A stretch of 64,000 bases of DNA from Voacanga thouarsii (lineage: Eukaryota > Streptophyta > Magnoliopsida > Gentianales > Apocynaceae): assembly GCA_026120185.1 (NCBI GenBank), contig JANUWF010002280.1, forward strand, positions 115,225-179,224. Direction: 5' to 3'. Positions 47,750 to 58,652 of this stretch are shown piece after piece. Within the stretch, counting starts at the first letter, position 1. Every line of letters begins with the position of its first letter. The notes below the pieces were generated by a model that saw only the letters and a program-made list of their open reading frames with translations, had not been told where the DNA came from and did no database searches. A program made the position numbers and the translations under genes.

Positions 47750-47942
47750 CATAATATTGAGATCCATTTAGCTTATACATAGGTGAATATGATAAAAAAA
47801 AAAAAATTGACTATGCCTTTTCGCCGATTATTTTTTTGGGATCTTACTTCTAATAGGATCTCTTCACCTTTCTTGAGTCAATAGCTTTGCATATCTTTTT
47901 AGAGGACAGAAGGGATTATTCTTAGGTTAGTTTTTTCACGGT

Positions 47943-48560
47943 TAAATATAGAACTAATCATTATACTAGTTTTTTTTAATCTCCTAAAGTTCTGTTCTTT
48001 TTAATTTCTTATTTTTCATCTTTTTAGGAATTCCAAAAGTATTATTTTATATTTATACATTTCATTGCTCCAAAAAATTAAAGATTTTTTTTTTTATAAA
48101 TATCATGGTTATTTGAATTATTATTATTTTTTAAATTAGAGTTATATGATTTTTTTTTAAATACTAGAGTCATCTTCTTATCTGAATTGTTCTTGATGAG
48201 ACAAATGGCACTGCTCTGTGTTGACATTTGGAATTATTAAAATTTAAAAGAAGTTTTTTTCATAGTGAAGAAATTTGAAGGTTTTTTATTTTTTAAATAT
48301 CAGGATTAAGATAGAACTAATCACTATACTAGTTTTTTTTAACCTCCTAGAATTCTATTCTTTTTAATTTCTTATTTTTCATCTTTTTGAGAATTCCAAA
48401 AGTATTATTCTATATTTATACATTTCATCCCTCCAAAAATTTGAAGTTTTTTTTTTATAAATATCATGGATATTTGAATTTATTTTTTTAAATCAGAGTA
48501 ATTTGAATTTTTTTATTTTTTTAAATATTAGAGTTATCTTCTTATCTGAATTGGTTTTTA
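47943..48560 (+). repeat. Imperfect tandem duplication in AT-rich DNA
   Basis: About 255 bp at 47943-48198 is repeated at 48307-48560. Shared blocks are GAACTAATCA.TATACTAG, TTCCAAAAGTATTATT and CATCTTCTTATCTGAATTG-like sequence. Non-coding. Confidence 0.75.
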
Positions 48561-48699
48561 ATATAAAAAAATTAAAAAAATTATTAAAATACAATGCACA
48601 GGCACCAACCTAATATTTAATTAACTTATCAAATATGTTTAGAATGGTATCCGACTATAAGGTTCTTTTTTCAAAATCTAGTTTTTTCCAACTTTTTTA

Positions 48700-49240
48700 A
48701 ATGTTGAAATTAGATTGACAAAACAACAAGTACACTTTGTATTATCCTTTTTGACCTTTCTTGTAATTTTCTAACTCTTAAATTTCAACGATTTTTTTCC
48801 ATTTTCCGTTTCTTTTCACTATATATTTTTTCATTTCTTTTAGCTCGTATTTAATTTATCTTTTTTTTTTTCCTTTCTTGTAGTTTCTTCAACTCATCCA
48901 CGGTATTCCCTTACCCCTTATGGAACTGCCACATATTTTTTTTTTTCAAGATGATAGTTTTTTTTCCCGTTCCATTTAGTTCATATATTTTTTTTCTTTT
49001 TCCTCTTTTTTGTAATTTTGCTGGCTCATATTTTTTTTTTCTTGACGATTTATTTTCTTCCGTCTTTTGTTTCATATTGATTTTTTTTTCCAATTTATGT
49101 AATTTTTCAAACTCATTTTTTTCTGAACAATATTTTTTACCTTTTTTGGCTCATATTTATTTTTTCTCTTTTCGAATTCCTGTAATTTCTCTAACTCATA
49201 TTTTATCTCAACTATATATTTTTTTATGTTTTTTTATGTC
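48700..49240 (+). repeat. Degenerate T/C-rich repeat tract
   Basis: Roughly 60-80-bp degenerate units with TTTTT runs, CTTGTAATTT-like and CAACTCAT/AACTCATA blocks. The long frame across it (48951-49259) is an artefact of composition. Confidence 0.6.
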
Positions 49241-49822
49241 TCAACTCCATAATTTTTAAACATGATCAAAATTAAATTGGAATTCTAGCATTTCTCCCGT
49301 TCATTCGATTTAAAAAAAAAAAAAATCTTGATGTTAAAGCTCGATTTAAGATTCAATTAGAACAGTACGCATGCTTGAAATCTTAATTTGAATATTCAAC
49401 AAATATTCTATGAAATCACAAGCATACTATTATTCCATATGACTCAATTAATTCTACTTTTTTCTTAACTTTGCTTATTAGGTAATGTACGCAAAGCATT
49501 ATGCAAGGTGAGCACAAGTTACTTTCTCGAATTGAATATTCATATTTTTATTTTAAAATATTTAAAATTAAATATTCATTATATTAAAATAATTTTTTTT
49601 TAAAATTTCCAAAACTAACTCTAATATAAACTCTAGTGAACTATGAGTCCTACTATTAACCTCCCTAATTAATACGGATAATAAAATAACTTGTTCATAA
49701 TTAAATATATTTCTAAATTTTTATGTCAATTAAAAATAAAATATTTAAATTTTGATTGTGAGAATACTTATATATATATATATAATGTTCTGCCATCCAA
49801 ATTGAAAAACAAGGAGAAGGTT

Positions 49823-49827
49823 GTTTT
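49823..49827. repeat. Copia element 2 target-site duplication, left
   Basis: GTTTT, repeated at 55412-55416. Segment A has a single CATTTTCGCC at the corresponding place (about 6550). Confidence 0.9.
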
Positions 49828-50181
49828 TGTTATGAATTATTGGAATCTTTCTTAATTAGTGGAGGCTCCACTAATTATGGATTTATGTGAATTATTATAG
49901 ACGATTTTTATGGATGTCCACCATTTAGTGGAGACACCACTAATTGAGATTAGTGGAAGATGATGTATGCCATAATGTAATCCACTAATTAGAGCTCTAT
50001 AAATAGAGCTATTCTCTAAGCTTGTAATACACCATTATTTTGTGAAAGAAAGATTAGTGAAAGAAAGATTAGAGAAAATTGTGAGAGAAGAGAAAGAGAG
50101 AAATTCTTGTGCAAAATAGTTAGAGTTTTATTAGTGTGTAGTGTGAAGATTTTATTCTAACACTACCCTAATTTTATAACA
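49828..50181 (+). repeat. Copia 2 5' LTR
   Basis: 354 bp, TGTTATGAATTATTGG to TTTTATAACA. The upstream half carries alternating ATTAGTGG and CCACTAAT motifs. Confidence 0.95.
49993..50010 (+). promoter_or_regulatory. LTR TATA box inside an inverted repeat
   Basis: AGCTCTATAAATAGAGCT: a TATAAATA box (49998-50005) embedded in an inverted repeat AGCTCTA/TAGAGCT. It is identical in the other LTR (55223-55240) and in copy 1, and nearly so in copy 3. It is the probable core promoter of the element. Confidence 0.75.
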
Positions 50182-50196
50182 CGTTATTAGCACGAG
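50182..50196 (+). promoter_or_regulatory. Copia 2 primer-binding site
   Basis: CGTTATTAGCACGAG, immediately after the LTR. Complementary to the anticodon arm of tRNA-Ile(AAU) as I recall it. It has T where copy 1 has C, opposite the inosine position. Confidence 0.6.
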
Positions 50197-50282
50197 TCTC
50201 TACCGGTACAAAAGCCAGAAGACTAAGCACGAGTTTCTGCCGTTAACAAAACCAGAAGACAGGTACACATTTATTGATCTCT

Positions 50283-51285
50283 ATGGCTAATCTCGCTAAA
50301 CTCGAATTTGTAGCCCTTGATATTTCTGGAAAAAATTATATGTCATGGGTTCTCGATGCAGAAATGCATCTAAATGCTGAAGGCCTTAGTGAAACTATTC
50401 AAGCAAATAATAGTGCATCTGCAAAACACAAGGCTAAAGCTTTGATTTTTATTCGTCGTCATCTCGATGAAAATTTGAAAATGGAATATCTTACCGAAAA
50501 AATCCATATGTCCTGTGGGTAAATTTAAAAGAAAGATTTGACCACCCGAAAATGGTCGTACTACCCACTGCACGGTATGAATGGTTGCACCTGAGGTTGC
50601 AAGATTTTAAAACCGTGAATGAATATAACTCCGCAATGTATAAAATTACATCTCAATTAAAATTATGCGGAGAAAAAGTGATCGATGAAGATATGTTGGA
50701 GAAGACATTCTCCACCTTTCATGCCTCAAATATTGTCCTACAGCAACAATATCGAGAAAATGGGTATACAAAATTTACAGATTTAATTACTGCCCTCCTC
50801 ATTGCAGAGAAGAATAATGAGTTATTATTGAGAAATCATGAAGCCAGACCAACTGGCTCAACAGCACTCCCAGAAGTGAATGCTGTTGGCTCTAGCGAAA
50901 GCCATCGTTATAGTCGTGGTCGTGGCCGTGGCGTGCGTGGTCGTGGTTATGGTCGTAGACACGCTCGATATTTCCCTTATCACAATCATAATCAAGCTGT
51001 GAGAAATACGGCCACCGAAGTGGAACGAGAAAAGATCATAAGGGAAAAGAAAAAGAAATTGAAGAAAAGCATGAGGATATATGTTATAGATGTGGCATGA
51101 AAGGTCATTGGTCACGAAAGCGTCGTACGACTAAGCATTTAGTTGAATTGTATCAAACTTCATTGAAAAATAAAAATGTGGAAGCAAATTTTTCTCAACA
51201 TCCAATAAATAATGTTGAGGATGATGATATTGATCCTGAAGATCTTAATATCAATATTACCCATATGGATGTATCGGATTTTTGA
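50283..51285 (+). pseudogene. Copia 2 gag, frameshifted
   Basis: MANLAKLEFVALDISG from 50283, then a frameshift near 50505. It resumes with MVVLPTARYEWLHLRLQDFKTVNEY to an Arg/Gly-rich segment (SRGRGRG, about 50920-50960), then shifts again near 51075 before the zinc-knuckle end MKGHWSRK (its last Cys is lost). It ends around 51285 with a frame change before the protease. Confidence 0.88.
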
Positions 51286-51426
51286 ACACCCGAGACGGTA
51301 GGATAGACCATTTAATTGGTGATGGCGGTGTCCGAGAAGAACTAAAGCCTCACCATGATATTTTATATTTTCATTTTCATTCTATTCTAATAATATTTAC
51401 GTTTGCATATATATATTTGTGTGCAG

Positions 51427-54400
51427 ATGGCTGTTGTTAATGATGATGTATGCATTATTGATAGTGGAACTACACACACCATACTAAAAAATGAGAAATA
51501 TTTTTCTGATCTCAAAATGGGAGAAATAAATATTTATACGATAAACGGTAGTGCAAATGTAATTGAGGGCTCCGGAAGAGCTAGTATATTGTTGCCTAAA
51601 GGAACAACAATTATTATTGATAAGGCACTATTTTCCTCAAAATCCGGAAGAAATTTATTGAGTTTTAAAGATATCGCGAGAAATGGGTATCATGTTGAAA
51701 CAAATGAGGAAAATGGGATTGAGCATCTTTTTATTACTCAAATGCATTTGGGTAAGAAATCGGTATTAGAAAAACTGCCGTCTTTTTCTACTGGCCTATA
51801 TTTTGTAAAAATACGTACAATTGAAATTCATCATCTAGTAAACCAGAAGTTTCTCGATCCTATTACTTTTAGCATTTGGCATGACCGGTTGGGTCATCGG
51901 GATCTACCATGATGAGAAGAATCATTGAGAATACACATGGTCATCCTTTAAAAAATAAAAGGATATTAACATCAGAAAAATTCGCATATACTTGCATGTT
52001 CCCTAGGAAAATTAATTGTTAAACCATCACCCGTAAAAGTAGGAGCTGAAAGTCCTACATTTCTCGAACGGATTCACGGAGATATTTGTGGACCTATTGA
52101 TCCACCATGTGGACCGTTCAAATATTTTATGGTCTTAATTGATGCATCATCCCGATGGTCACATGTATGTTTATTATCTACTCGCAACTCTGGCGTTTGC
52201 GAGATTACTTGCTCAAATAATTAAATTACGAGCACAATTTCCGGACCATCACATTAAAAATATCCGTTTGGATAATCTTTGGTGAATTTTCATCACATGC
52301 TTTTGATGCATATTGCATGTCAATTGGGATTAATGTTGAACATCCTGTAGCTCATGTTCACACACAAAATGGTCTTCTTGAATCTTTGATTAAACGATTA
52401 CAATTAATTGCTAGACCATTATTAATGAAAACAAATCTCCCAACATCTGCATGAGGACATGCTATTCTACATGCTTGCAACACTTGTACGTATAAGACCG
52501 GCTAGTTATCATAAATTCTCTCCTTTGCAATTGGCTTTTGGGTCGGAACCAAATATTGCTCATTTAAGAATTTTTGGGTGTCTTGTATATATTCCAATTG
52601 CACCAAACCAACGTACAAAGATGGGTCCTCAAAGAAGAAAGGGGATATACGTTGGATATGATTCTCCCTCTATTATCGGGTATGTTGAACCCACGACGGG
52701 AGATGTATTCACGGCAAGATTTGCTGATTGTCATTTTGATGAATCATTATTCCCTAAATTAGGGGAGAACCAAAACGACATAAAAAGGATCTTGCTTGGA
52801 CAACATCATTAAATTATCTTGATCCGCGCACAAGCGCATGTGAACTTGAAGTTCAAAAGATAATTCATTTGCAAAGCATTGCAAATCAAATGCCGAGACG
52901 CTTTTGTTGACTCCGAGAAGAGTTACAAAATTGCATATTCCGACTATAAATGCTCCTATTCGAATTGAAGTTCCAGCGAGAATAAAATATTATACCTATA
53001 GCTGCTGAGTCAAAAACACGCTAGAAGCGTGGCCGACCTCTTGGTTCTAAAGATAAAAATCCTCGAAAGAAAAGAGGATTAAATGATCCAGAAGATCATA
53101 TTGAAGAAAAGAATGATAAAGACCAAGAGAGAACTGATGACAAAGAACCAGAAGTTGATGAAAGTAACACTGAAATTTCTATCAATTATACCACTTCCGG
53201 TAGAAGTTGGAATCGGATAGAAAGCTGTTATTGATAATATATTTGCATACAATATATCTCTTGATGTTACACGGGATAATGATGATCCTGAACCAATATC
53301 GATTGATGAATGTCGGCATAGAAAAGATTGGTTGCAATGGAAAGATGCGATTCAATTGGAGTTAAATGCAGCGACAAAACGTGAAGTCTTCGGACACTGC
53401 GGTCCGAACACTGAGAAGGTGTAAAACCTGTTGGCTACAAATGGATATTTGTGCGAAAGCGCAATGAAAAGAGTGAAATCGTTCGATATAAAGCGCGATT
53501 AGTAGCCCAAGGTTTTTCACAAAGACCAGTTATTGATTATGATGAAACTTATTCTCCTGTTGTTGATGCTATTACACTCCGATATCTTATCGGTTTGGCG
53601 AGTACATGAAAAGATAGATATGCGCCTATTAGATGTTGTCACTTTGCTTACTTGTATGGAAATTTAGAAAATGATGTTTACATGAAAATCCCCGAAGGAT
53701 TTCATATGCACGAAGCATATAAACATTATCCTCGTGAAAATTACTCCATCAAGTTGCGAAATCATTATATGGCCTGAAGCAATCTGGGCGCATGTGGTTC
53801 ACACGTCTTAGTGAATATTTATTGAAAGCATGATTTAAAAATGACCAGGTATGTCCATGTGTTTTTATTAAGAAATCTGGTTCTAAATTTGTGATATTAG
53901 TTATATATGTTGATGATATTAATCTTATTGGAACTCCTGAAGAGCTCTAAGAAACAATTGATTATTTAAAAAGAGAATTCAAAATCAAGGATTTTGGTAA
54001 AACCAAATTTTGCCTTGGTTTACAAATTGAACATCTGGAGAGTGGAACATTTATTCATCAATCAACATATAAAGCAAAAGTGCTAAAAAGATTTTACATG
54101 GACAAAGCACATCCATTGAGTATTCCAATGATCGTCCGATCATTAAATGTGGATAAAGATCCTTTCTGACCTCAAGAAAATGATGAAGAACTCCTTGGTC
54201 CTGAAGTACCATATCTCAGTGCAATTGGTGCATTGATGTATCTTGCTAATAATACACGACCTGATATTGCTTTTCTTTGTCAATTTATTAGCAAGATTTA
54301 GTTCTTCACCAACACGACGACATTGGAATGGAATTAAACAAGTCCTTCGATATCTCCATGGTACAATTGATCTTGAATTATTTTATTCAAATAAAACCAG

Positions 54401-54932
54401 TCCAACATTGATAGGTTATGCAGATGCTGGTTATTTATCTGATCCACATAAAGCACGTTCTCAAACGGGTTATCTATTTACATGTGGAAATACTTGCTAT
54501 ATCATGGCGTTCTACGAAACAATCTATAGCGACTACTTCTTCAAATCATGCTTGAAATTATAGCCATTCATGAAGCAAGTTGAGAATGTGTATGGCTAAG
54601 ATCCATGATTCATTATATCCGAGAAAGTTGTAGATTATCATCAATCAAAGATATTTCAACTCCTCTTTATGAAGACAATGTAGCTTGCATAGCTCAATTA
54701 CGAGGAGGATATATTAAAGGAGATCGGACAAAACATACTTCACCAAAATTCTTCTTTACTCATGAACTCCAGAAGAAATGTGAAATTGATGTGCTACAAA
54801 TTCGGTAATGTGACAACCTCGCAAGATATTTTCACGAAGATTTACCGAATGGCACCATTTGAGAAGTTAAGATATAAAATCGGTATGCGTCGGTTTAAAG
54901 ATTTAAATGAATCATCTCATCAGGGGGAGTAA
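51427..54932 (+). pseudogene. Copia 2 pol, frameshifted
   Basis: Protease CIIDSGTTH (about 51450-51476); GAG-pre-integrase WHDRLGH (about 51878-51898) with a one-base loss just after it; integrase core pieces and the IN C-terminus FSPLQLAFGSEPNIAHLRIFG (52519-52581); RT with YVDDINLIGTPEEL (about 53908-53950) and an in-frame stop after EEL; RNase H with SDPHKARSQTGYLF and the terminal KIGMRRFKDL, stopping at TAA 54930-54932. Shared lesions with copy 1: about 52475, 52763, 54493, 54530 and 54552. Confidence 0.9.
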
Positions 54933-55048
54933 TAAACAGACATATAGAATAGTGTACTCTTTTTCCTTCATTAGATTTTTTTTCCCACTGGGTTTTTATC
55001 TAGTAAGGTTTTAACGAGGCATATTCTTTATGTAATGGATGGACATCC

Positions 55049-55057
55049 AAGGGGGAG
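55049..55057 (+). promoter_or_regulatory. Copia 2 polypurine tract
   Basis: AAGGGGGAG ending immediately before the 3' LTR; the expected start of plus-strand DNA synthesis. Confidence 0.85.
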
Positions 55058-55411
55058 TGTTATGAATTATTGGAATCTTTCTTAATTAGTGGAGGTTCCA
55101 CTAATTATGGATTTATGTGAATTATTATAGAAGATTTTTATGGATGTCCACCATTTAGTGGAGACACCACTAATTGAGATTAGTGGAAGATGATGTATGC
55201 CATGATGTAATCCACTAATTAGAGCTCTATAAATAGAGCTATTCTCTAAGCTTGTAATACACCATTATTTTGTGAAAGAAAGATTAGTGAAAGAAAGATT
55301 AGAGAAAATTGTGAGAGAAGAGAAAAAGAGAAATTCTTGTGCAAAATAGTTAGAGTTTTATTAGTGTGTAGTGTGAAGATTTTATTCTAACACTACCCTA
55401 ATTTTATAACA
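55058..55411 (+). repeat. Copia 2 3' LTR
   Basis: 354 bp; four substitutions from the 5' LTR. Followed by GTTTT (55412-55416). Confidence 0.95.
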
Positions 55412-55416
55412 GTTTT

Positions 55417-56424
55417 CGCCTTTCTTTTCTTCTTTTCTTGATGCTCAATAATTGCCCGCTCTGGCGCTTCTTTTCCTTTCATCTGTCTTTTCTTGTTTTC
55501 TTGATGCTTTGGGCTGAATATTTGGCTTTACAAAGCTTTTTTTTTTCTTTTAATAAAAGCCATCAAAGAGCGACTCAATTTTTTTTATTAAAATAAAATA
55601 AATACATATAATGTTATTTGTGAGTTAAAAATAAAATTTCGTATGAAATTTCTTTACTTTTTGTTTGATAAGCATTCTATATTTTGATAGTATTTTTTTT
55701 CCCTTCCTTTGTGCTTAGCAAGGTAAAAATTCGCTTCGTAATCGTCTTCTGAATAGATCACAAAATTAGCATACAAATCAGTTTTATTTATAGATTGGAG
55801 CTTCTTTTTCTTTCCTTTTTGCAAATACCTAAGCTGCTTGAAGATTTCTTTGTCAAAACAAAGTTGCAGCAATTTTTTAGGTGCTGAAGAATTTGATATG
55901 TAACCTGATAAAGGTTTCTTGTCCTGCAAAATTTTTGACCTAAAAATAATGTCATGTTTAGCAGGCAAAGGATCAATATAACCCATTGAAAAGAAATTGC
56001 TTCTTTCAAGTTGCATAGAGGAGGTCATAGAAAAACAATTCACGGGAGTTGAAGTATGTGTTTGCTTAAGCACTCTTAACGATTTGAAGAACAGAGGCCT
56101 ATTGTGGATGGTTAATAGCAAGATCAGCTAAATATTTTTTTCTGCTTTGAATTTCTTTCAATGGAAACTTGAAGAGCTTCACTGGTGGAGACAGTAGGCT
56201 TTAGGAAGCATGTCATGTCACATTTATGTGGGGAAGACTTTTGATTTGTTAAAAATGGAAGCCAGCATTGAAGTGTTAAAGAATATACATATAAGTGTCA
56301 AAATCTTTCTACACTCGTGTTTGTTTAAAATCTTAAATAATTTTCTTTTAATACCACGACTTTATCCCCTAACATGCCAAATTCCCAACTATATAGGTAA
56401 CTCCTCTAGATTGGAATCAGAATA
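55417..56424. other. Segment B DNA between copia 2 and the 3'-flank repeat
   Basis: Begins and ends with sequence homologous to segment A (about 6550-6600 and 6600-6840). The middle (about 55540-56190) is absent from segment A and holds the unidentified open frame at 55654-56121. Confidence 0.6.
55654..56121 (-). pseudogene. Unidentified 155-codon open frame in a segment B insert
   Basis: A protein-like minus-strand frame (GYISNSSAPKKLLQLCFDKE; KTDLYANFVIYSEDDYEANF) with Lys-rich stretches. A likely upstream continuation in another frame (PPVKLFKFPLKEIQSRKKYL, about 56125-56185) suggests a frameshifted older gene. The insert lies between two ends matching adjacent segment A sequence. No introns, tail or family could be recognised. 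Confidence 0.4.
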
Positions 56425-56573
56425 TAGGATTGAGGTAGTAAATCACGTATTAAAAGATAATATTATAATTTTTAAAAAATTTTAAAAGTGTAAGAAAATA
56501 TTTTAAAAGATTTTTTAAAAATAAATTTTTATAAAAAAAATCTATCATTTTAAAAAATGTTGAGAAAGCAAGA

Positions 56574-56605
<32 letters not shown>

Positions 56606-56815
56606 CTACGGATTTTTTGCAATGCATATATTTATATAAGAGTTTTGTCTTTTGAAAAATAATAATCTCATTTATACCTAGTTTAGAATCTTAAATTAAT
56701 CGACATATTTAAACTATAAAACTTTTAATGCAAGAATTAAGACCTTCAACTAATAAGTTAATTAATATGAGTTTGAACCCTGTCAAATTTAGAATTAATT
56801 TATTTTTTTTAAAAG
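56425..56815. repeat. DUF247 3'-flank repeat, copy 4
   Basis: Single copy in segment B of the repeat found three times in segment A, interrupted by a (TA)n expansion. Confidence 0.8.
56575..56607. repeat. (TA)n microsatellite
   Basis: Uninterrupted TA dinucleotides replacing the GTGGACAA-type stretch of the other flank-repeat copies. Confidence 0.9.
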
Positions 56816-57119
56816 GAAAAATATTCCTATGTTGATATAAATACTTATACTTCATATTGTATAGTTTTCACAAAAAAAATGTGACTTGTAACCTTTAAAA
56901 AAAAAAAAAGAAGAGTATTACTTTGATCATTTTGCAAGATATAGTAGAGTTTCGAGGCATGTTACGGGAATTCAATCCATAGCAAGTGTGACTACAATGC
57001 AAAAACCGACTGGAAAGAAAGTTTTTTTTTTTTTTTTTCGTAGGGGTGGCGGGCGAGGGAGTGAGGGGGTCGGCATGGGCATGACAGGGGAATGCTTCTT
57101 TTACCACAGCGAAAGTAAA

Positions 57120-58520
57120 TCAAGCAGGCGACGGTCGTCGTAACTGTGACGCATAACTGAGCACAGCAAGGATAGCTATGTCCCGGAATTTATTCCACAC
57201 GGTGTAATCTCCGACTTGACGCATAATAGATCGGTATCTAGGAGCGATGGTCTCTTGGCGATAACTTCTCAGAATTCTCAGAGACTTCATCTTATAGTAA
57301 GGCTTGCTTGCTTGGATGATTCCCTTTTCGGCCAGGCGTTCGACGTCGTCATACGTTGAAATGAGCTGGTTCATGAATCCCAGATAGGACGCTACCACAT
57401 TCTGTTTCTGAGTGCGCTCATACCTCTTCAAATGATGGAACAACATTTCTGTTTCTTCGTTCGCTAGCATTGTTGGTAAGTAAAGACGGGCGTAAAACAT
57501 GTGATTCTTGAATTTAATTCCTCTAATTCCAACTCCAGTAGATTCCCTCAAGTAAATTCCCTTCTTGGCGAACCTGGATACACACAGACTTTCTTTAATA
57601 TTCAATGGTCTTCCAGCTTCCACATCACCTTGACTTTCATTAATATTCAATGGTCTTCCAGCTTCCACATCACCTTGACTTTCATTAATATTCAATGGTC
57701 TTCCAGCTTTCAGAACACCTTCTTCCTCAGCCACATCCTCTTCATCTTCTTCAGAATAATCATTTTTTGAACCTCTTCGGCCGAGCAACAAATTTTGGAG
57801 GCCATGGAGCAAATCAGAAGGTTGTTCCTCTGACATATAGGTTTTTCTTCTAATTAGCATTTCCAATGGACTTGAAGATGTTTTACGAGTGGCATACTCT
57901 GTTGCAGGCAGTATCAACAAATCATACAAGACCTGCTTGGAGAAAAGATCTGTGGGTCTTTCCCATTTCCCATGTCTTTTTATGACATCTTGGAAGAACG
58001 TTTGCTTCATTAACTCCGTGAGGACTACAAGTGGAATCTGATTTCCCACACAAAACATCGACTCTCTGCTCCATTGAAAAACCTTTTTATTCTGCATTGC
58101 CCCAAAAATCGGGTGATGGTCTGGATATCTCAATTGCTCGGAAGCCCCAAGAATGAACAGCGCCAATTGTAGGAAAAAAAAGCCGTCCTTTACCATCATC
58201 CATTGGAATTGGGACTCAGTCACGCCCCGCAATATTACATCTTCATAAGTATTCCTTGCTTTTTTCTCTATTCTTCCGATAGCAGACAAGTAAACATCTG
58301 AGGGTTCTTCCGCGTCAGGCGAGTTTTCCAACACAAACAGCCAAGCGTTACTTGCCCATGAGCCTCGCGCAGGATAACATGGTCCAAATGTGAGGTATGG
58401 AGGAGTATCATTAGCTGTGGAGATGGACGAAGACAACCGGCATATCTTGCGCAGTGGCCTCCTGTTAGTTACGGCCTCGATATCTCTTGGGTGCCATGGA
58501 GCTGCCATTTCTTCTCGCAC
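57120..58520 (-). CDS. DUF247 family protein, copy B, altered C-terminus
   Basis: Uninterrupted 466-residue paralogue of the protein at 9697-11019. Same landmarks: FGPCYP (45-50), FQWMMVKDGFFFLQLALF (105-122), NQIPLVVLTELM (160-171), an acidic stretch (256-268), GIRGIKFKNHMFYARLYLP (331-349), LGFMNQLISTYDDVERLAEKGII (380-402). Two differences stand out: three tandem 15-residue repeats (AGRPLNINESQGDVE type, about 272-310) and loss of 11 residues from the C-terminal hydrophobic segment, leaving FRDIAILAVLSYASQL. The anchor is probably too short to span a membrane, so location may differ from copy A. The frame is open throughout, so it may be expressed. Confidence 0.83.
   Translation of the reverse strand: MREEMAAPWHPRDIEAVTNRRPLRKICRLSSSISTANDTPPYLTFGPCYPARGSWASNAWLFVLENSPDAEEPSDVYLSAIGRIEKKARNTYEDVILRGVTESQFQWMMVKDGFFFLQLALFILGASEQLRYPDHHPIFGAMQNKKVFQWSRESMFCVGNQIPLVVLTELMKQTFFQDVIKRHGKWERPTDLFSKQVLYDLLILPATEYATRKTSSSPLEMLIRRKTYMSEEQPSDLLHGLQNLLLGRRGSKNDYSEEDEEDVAEEEGVLKAGRPLNINESQGDVEAGRPLNINESQGDVEAGRPLNIKESLCVSRFAKKGIYLRESTGVGIRGIKFKNHMFYARLYLPTMLANEETEMLFHHLKRYERTQKQNVVASYLGFMNQLISTYDDVERLAEKGIIQASKPYYKMKSLRILRSYRQETIAPRYRSIMRQVGDYTVWNKFRDIAILAVLSYASQLRRPSPA
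57597..57710 (-). repeat. 45-bp tandem repeat inside DUF247 copy B
   Basis: Units start at 57597, 57642 and 57687, period exactly 45 bp, so the frame is kept; the third is partial and diverged. Absent from copy A, where a single ECLYVSRF-flanking region is found. Confidence 0.92.
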
Positions 58521-58529
58521 TTTTTGATT

Positions 58530-58652
58530 CTGGTGCTTTTCTGCATTTGGGTCAACACAATCTTAGCACAAAATCTAGTACATGATCCAGGCAAGTGAGA
58601 TTTATGAGATGGAATATTCAAATGAAAGAAAGCAAGAGTAGTTGAACATCAC
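58530..58652 (-). other. Probable leader intron of DUF247 copy B
   Basis: Minus strand CACAG|GTGATG donor (58651-58652) and CACCAG|AATC acceptor (58530-58531), matching the conserved pair in copy A. Confidence 0.5.

Larger units (their letters stand above)
49828..55411 (+). mobile_element. Ty1/copia retrotransposon 2, inserted in segment B
   Basis: 5,584 bp with two 354-bp LTRs differing at four positions (about 1.1%), TG...CA ends, GTTTT duplications, primer-binding site, polypurine tract and domain order GAG-PR-IN-RT-RH. Many frameshifts and stops break the polyprotein; at least five frame lesions are shared with copy 1 at 29.8-35.4 kb. Segment A preserves the unoccupied site. Confidence 0.95.

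Noticed and set aside
48951..49259. 102-codon Phe/Ser-rich frame
   Set aside because: Product of the T/C-rich repeat tract; no protein-like pattern.
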